Part shown: piece by piece, positions 6,269-7,452 of the stretch | How the letters are laid out: each line of letters starts with the position of its first letter | Position numbering within the stretch: position 1 is the stretch's first letter | Program-made: the position numbers and the translations under genes | Notes under the pieces: model-generated | What the model saw: only the letters and a program-made list of their open reading frames with translations | What the model was told of the DNA's origin: nothing | Database searches by the model: none | Source of the DNA: JAHCHL01 sp964546835 | GTDB taxonomy: Bacteria; Armatimonadota; Fimbriimonadia; Fimbriimonadales; ATM1 | DNA: 7,452 nt | Assembly: GCA_964546835.1 (NCBI GenBank) | Contig: CAZJKW010000105.1 | Span: 1-7,452 of the forward strand | Reading direction: 5' to 3'

Positions 6269-7297
6269 ATGCAACAGTATCGAGTTGCCATTCTTGGCGC
6301 AACCGGCGCAGTCGGCCAAGAATTTTTGGGTCTGTTATCTCGGAGACATTTTCCGGTATCCGCATTGCGATTGCTTGCAAGTCCGCGTTCATCCGGAAAA
6401 TCGATGCAATTCAAAAACTTAATGGTTCCGGTTCAAGCGGTTAGTCAGCACTCTTTTGACGATGTGCAAATTGCATTTTTTGCCGCAGGGAGCGAAGCTG
6501 CATTGGAATGGGCACCCGTTGCATTAAGTAAAAACTGCATTGTTATTGACAATTCAAGTGCATACCGGATGGACCCAAACGTGCCTTTGGTGATTCCTGA
6601 GATTAACTGGCATGTCGTTCGACCGGAAAACAAACTTTTTCCCGTTGGAAATTGCACGGCAATTATTTTGATGATGGCTATTGCGCCCTTACGTAAATTT
6701 GGAAAAATTAAGAGAATTATTGCAAGTACTTATCAAAGTGTAAGCGGAGCCGGAGCGAGAGCAATGACTGAATTACAGGAACAAGTTAAAGCAATTAGCG
6801 AAGGCAGGCCAACGGAGCCAAAAGTATTTCCTTATCCAATTGCCATGAATTTGTTTAGCCACAACACTCCGATCAACGAAAATGGTTATAACGGCGAAGA
6901 GTGGAAAGTGATTCAAGAAACCCGAAAAACACTTGAAATGCCGGAATTGGCAATTGATATTACTTGCGTGCGCGTACCGGTGTTGCGTGCACACAGTATT
7001 AGCGCAAATATCGAATTTGACGGCCCGGCGCCTTCTGTTGCCGCGATACGGGAAACGCTTGCGATTACAAAGGGAATCAAGTTGGTGGATGACAGGGAAA
7101 ACAACCTCTTTCCAATGCCTTCAACTGCAGCAGGAAGAGAGGAGATTTTGGTCGGACGAATTCGAGAAGATTATTCGAATCCAAAGGCAGTCAGTCTATT
7201 TATTTGCGGTGACCAATTGCTAAAAGGAGCGGCATTGAACGGAGTTCAAATAGCAGAAAAACTTGTTGCAGAACAGAGAATTTTGACACCTGCATAA
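6269..7297 (+). CDS. asd: Aspartate-semialdehyde dehydrogenase
   Basis: A complete 342-residue enzyme, of usual length, that reduces aspartyl-phosphate to aspartate semialdehyde with NADPH, the branch point toward lysine/diaminopimelate, threonine and methionine. It begins with the nucleotide-binding loop GATGAVGQ (10-17). The nucleophile is Cys129 in VGNCTAI, followed by Gln156 in TYQSVSGAG, Glu210/Glu211 in NGEEWK, and Arg240/His242 in VLRAHS. GDQLLKGAALN closes the C-terminal dimer region. The cysteine signature lacks the proline of the usual NPNC(S/T)T form. Only 17 nt separate it from the diguanylate cyclase, with no terminator. The nearest ribosome site is a weak AGG about 12 bases upstream. 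dapA follows after 14 nt, confirming the pathway role. Confidence 0.95.
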   Translation: MQQYRVAILGATGAVGQEFLGLLSRRHFPVSALRLLASPRSSGKSMQFKNLMVPVQAVSQHSFDDVQIAFFAAGSEAALEWAPVALSKNCIVIDNSSAYRMDPNVPLVIPEINWHVVRPENKLFPVGNCTAIILMMAIAPLRKFGKIKRIIASTYQSVSGAGARAMTELQEQVKAISEGRPTEPKVFPYPIAMNLFSHNTPINENGYNGEEWKVIQETRKTLEMPELAIDITCVRVPVLRAHSISANIEFDGPAPSVAAIRETLAITKGIKLVDDRENNLFPMPSTAAGREEILVGRIREDYSNPKAVSLFICGDQLLKGAALNGVQIAEKLVAEQRILTPA

Positions 7298-7300
7298 CTG

Positions 7301-7306
7301 AAGGAG
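7301..7306 (+). promoter_or_regulatory. Strong ribosome binding site of dapA
   Basis: AAGGAG stands five bases before the ATG at 7312 and fixes that start. It is far stronger than the sites before the kinase, Hpt or asd genes, so dapA is likely translated efficiently from a shared asd-dapA transcript. Confidence 0.75.
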
Positions 7307-7311
7307 AAAAC

Positions 7312-7452
7312 ATGGGAGCATATGAATCACCAAAAGAATGGGGGCCCTTGCTAACGGCAATGGTTACTCCGATGAATGACGACGGAAGTGTCAATTATTC
7401 ATGTGCTGAAACGCTTGCACATCATCTTGTTGACAAACAAAAAAATTCGGGA
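7312..7452 (+). CDS. dapA: 4-hydroxy-tetrahydrodipicolinate synthase, N-terminal part
   Basis: The first 47 codons of a gene cut by the window edge. The enzyme condenses aspartate semialdehyde with pyruvate, the committed step of lysine/diaminopimelate synthesis, in the cytoplasm. The N-terminus reads WGPLLTAMVTPMNDDGSVNY, which is the typical first strand of this (beta/alpha)8 barrel family (L-x-T-A-x-V-T-P-x-x-x-D-G-x-x-D/N). The GTTGE substrate motif and the Schiff-base lysine lie beyond the edge, so other members of the DapA/N-acetylneuraminate lyase family cannot be excluded from sequence alone. The position directly behind asd, which supplies its substrate, strongly favours dapA. The start follows AAGGAG at ideal distance. 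Confidence 0.88.
   Translation, partial: MGAYESPKEWGPLLTAMVTPMNDDGSVNYSCAETLAHHLVDKQKNSG

Noticed and set aside
6258..6269. 12-nt repeat AAAGTTGCTTAA at 4516-4527 and 6258-6269
   Set aside because: About one or two 12-mer matches are expected by chance in a window of this size, and one copy is simply the kinase C-terminal codons.

Overview
The window is bacterial chromosomal DNA, densely coding, with every well-supported gene on the + strand. No phylum can be fixed from it. A leaderless-type promoter, a REC-PAS-GGDEF regulator and an aspartate-semialdehyde dehydrogenase with a slightly unusual active-site signature suggest a lineage away from the classic model organisms. An Armatimonadota- or Planctomycetota-like source is only a guess.

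Layout. Positions 1-231 are non-coding or of unknown use. They hold a 13-nt palindrome, a possible divergent minus-strand promoter (TTGACA, 18 nt, TATAGG) and a 17-codon minus-strand ORF with an excellent ribosome binding site. Positions 232-280 hold an inverted repeat and a TATAAT box six bases before an ATG, which fits leaderless expression of the first large gene. That gene (281-1822) is a complete NAD(P)-dependent aldehyde dehydrogenase with all catalytic residues. After a 62-nt gap comes a three-gene signalling block: a membrane hybrid histidine kinase (1885-4527), a free-standing Hpt phosphotransfer protein (4555-4914) and a REC-PAS-GGDEF response regulator (4911-6251). It is followed 17 nt later by asd (6269-7297), then by the start of dapA (7312 to the window edge).

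How the genes work together. The signalling block contains every part of a four-step phosphorelay: kinase His418, kinase receiver Asp811, Hpt His61, and response-regulator Asp51. Its output domain has an intact GGEEF active site and an RxxD inhibitory site, so the inferred output is cyclic di-GMP synthesis under control of an extracytoplasmic signal. The sensor domain carries a DxDxDGxxD calcium-loop-like motif, which is the most interesting hint about the input. asd and dapA are consecutive steps of lysine/diaminopimelate synthesis and form an ordinary biosynthetic pair. Their tight packing behind the signalling genes may mean shared transcription, but functional linkage is not shown. The aldehyde dehydrogenase appears to be its own unit, with a substrate that cannot be read from its context.
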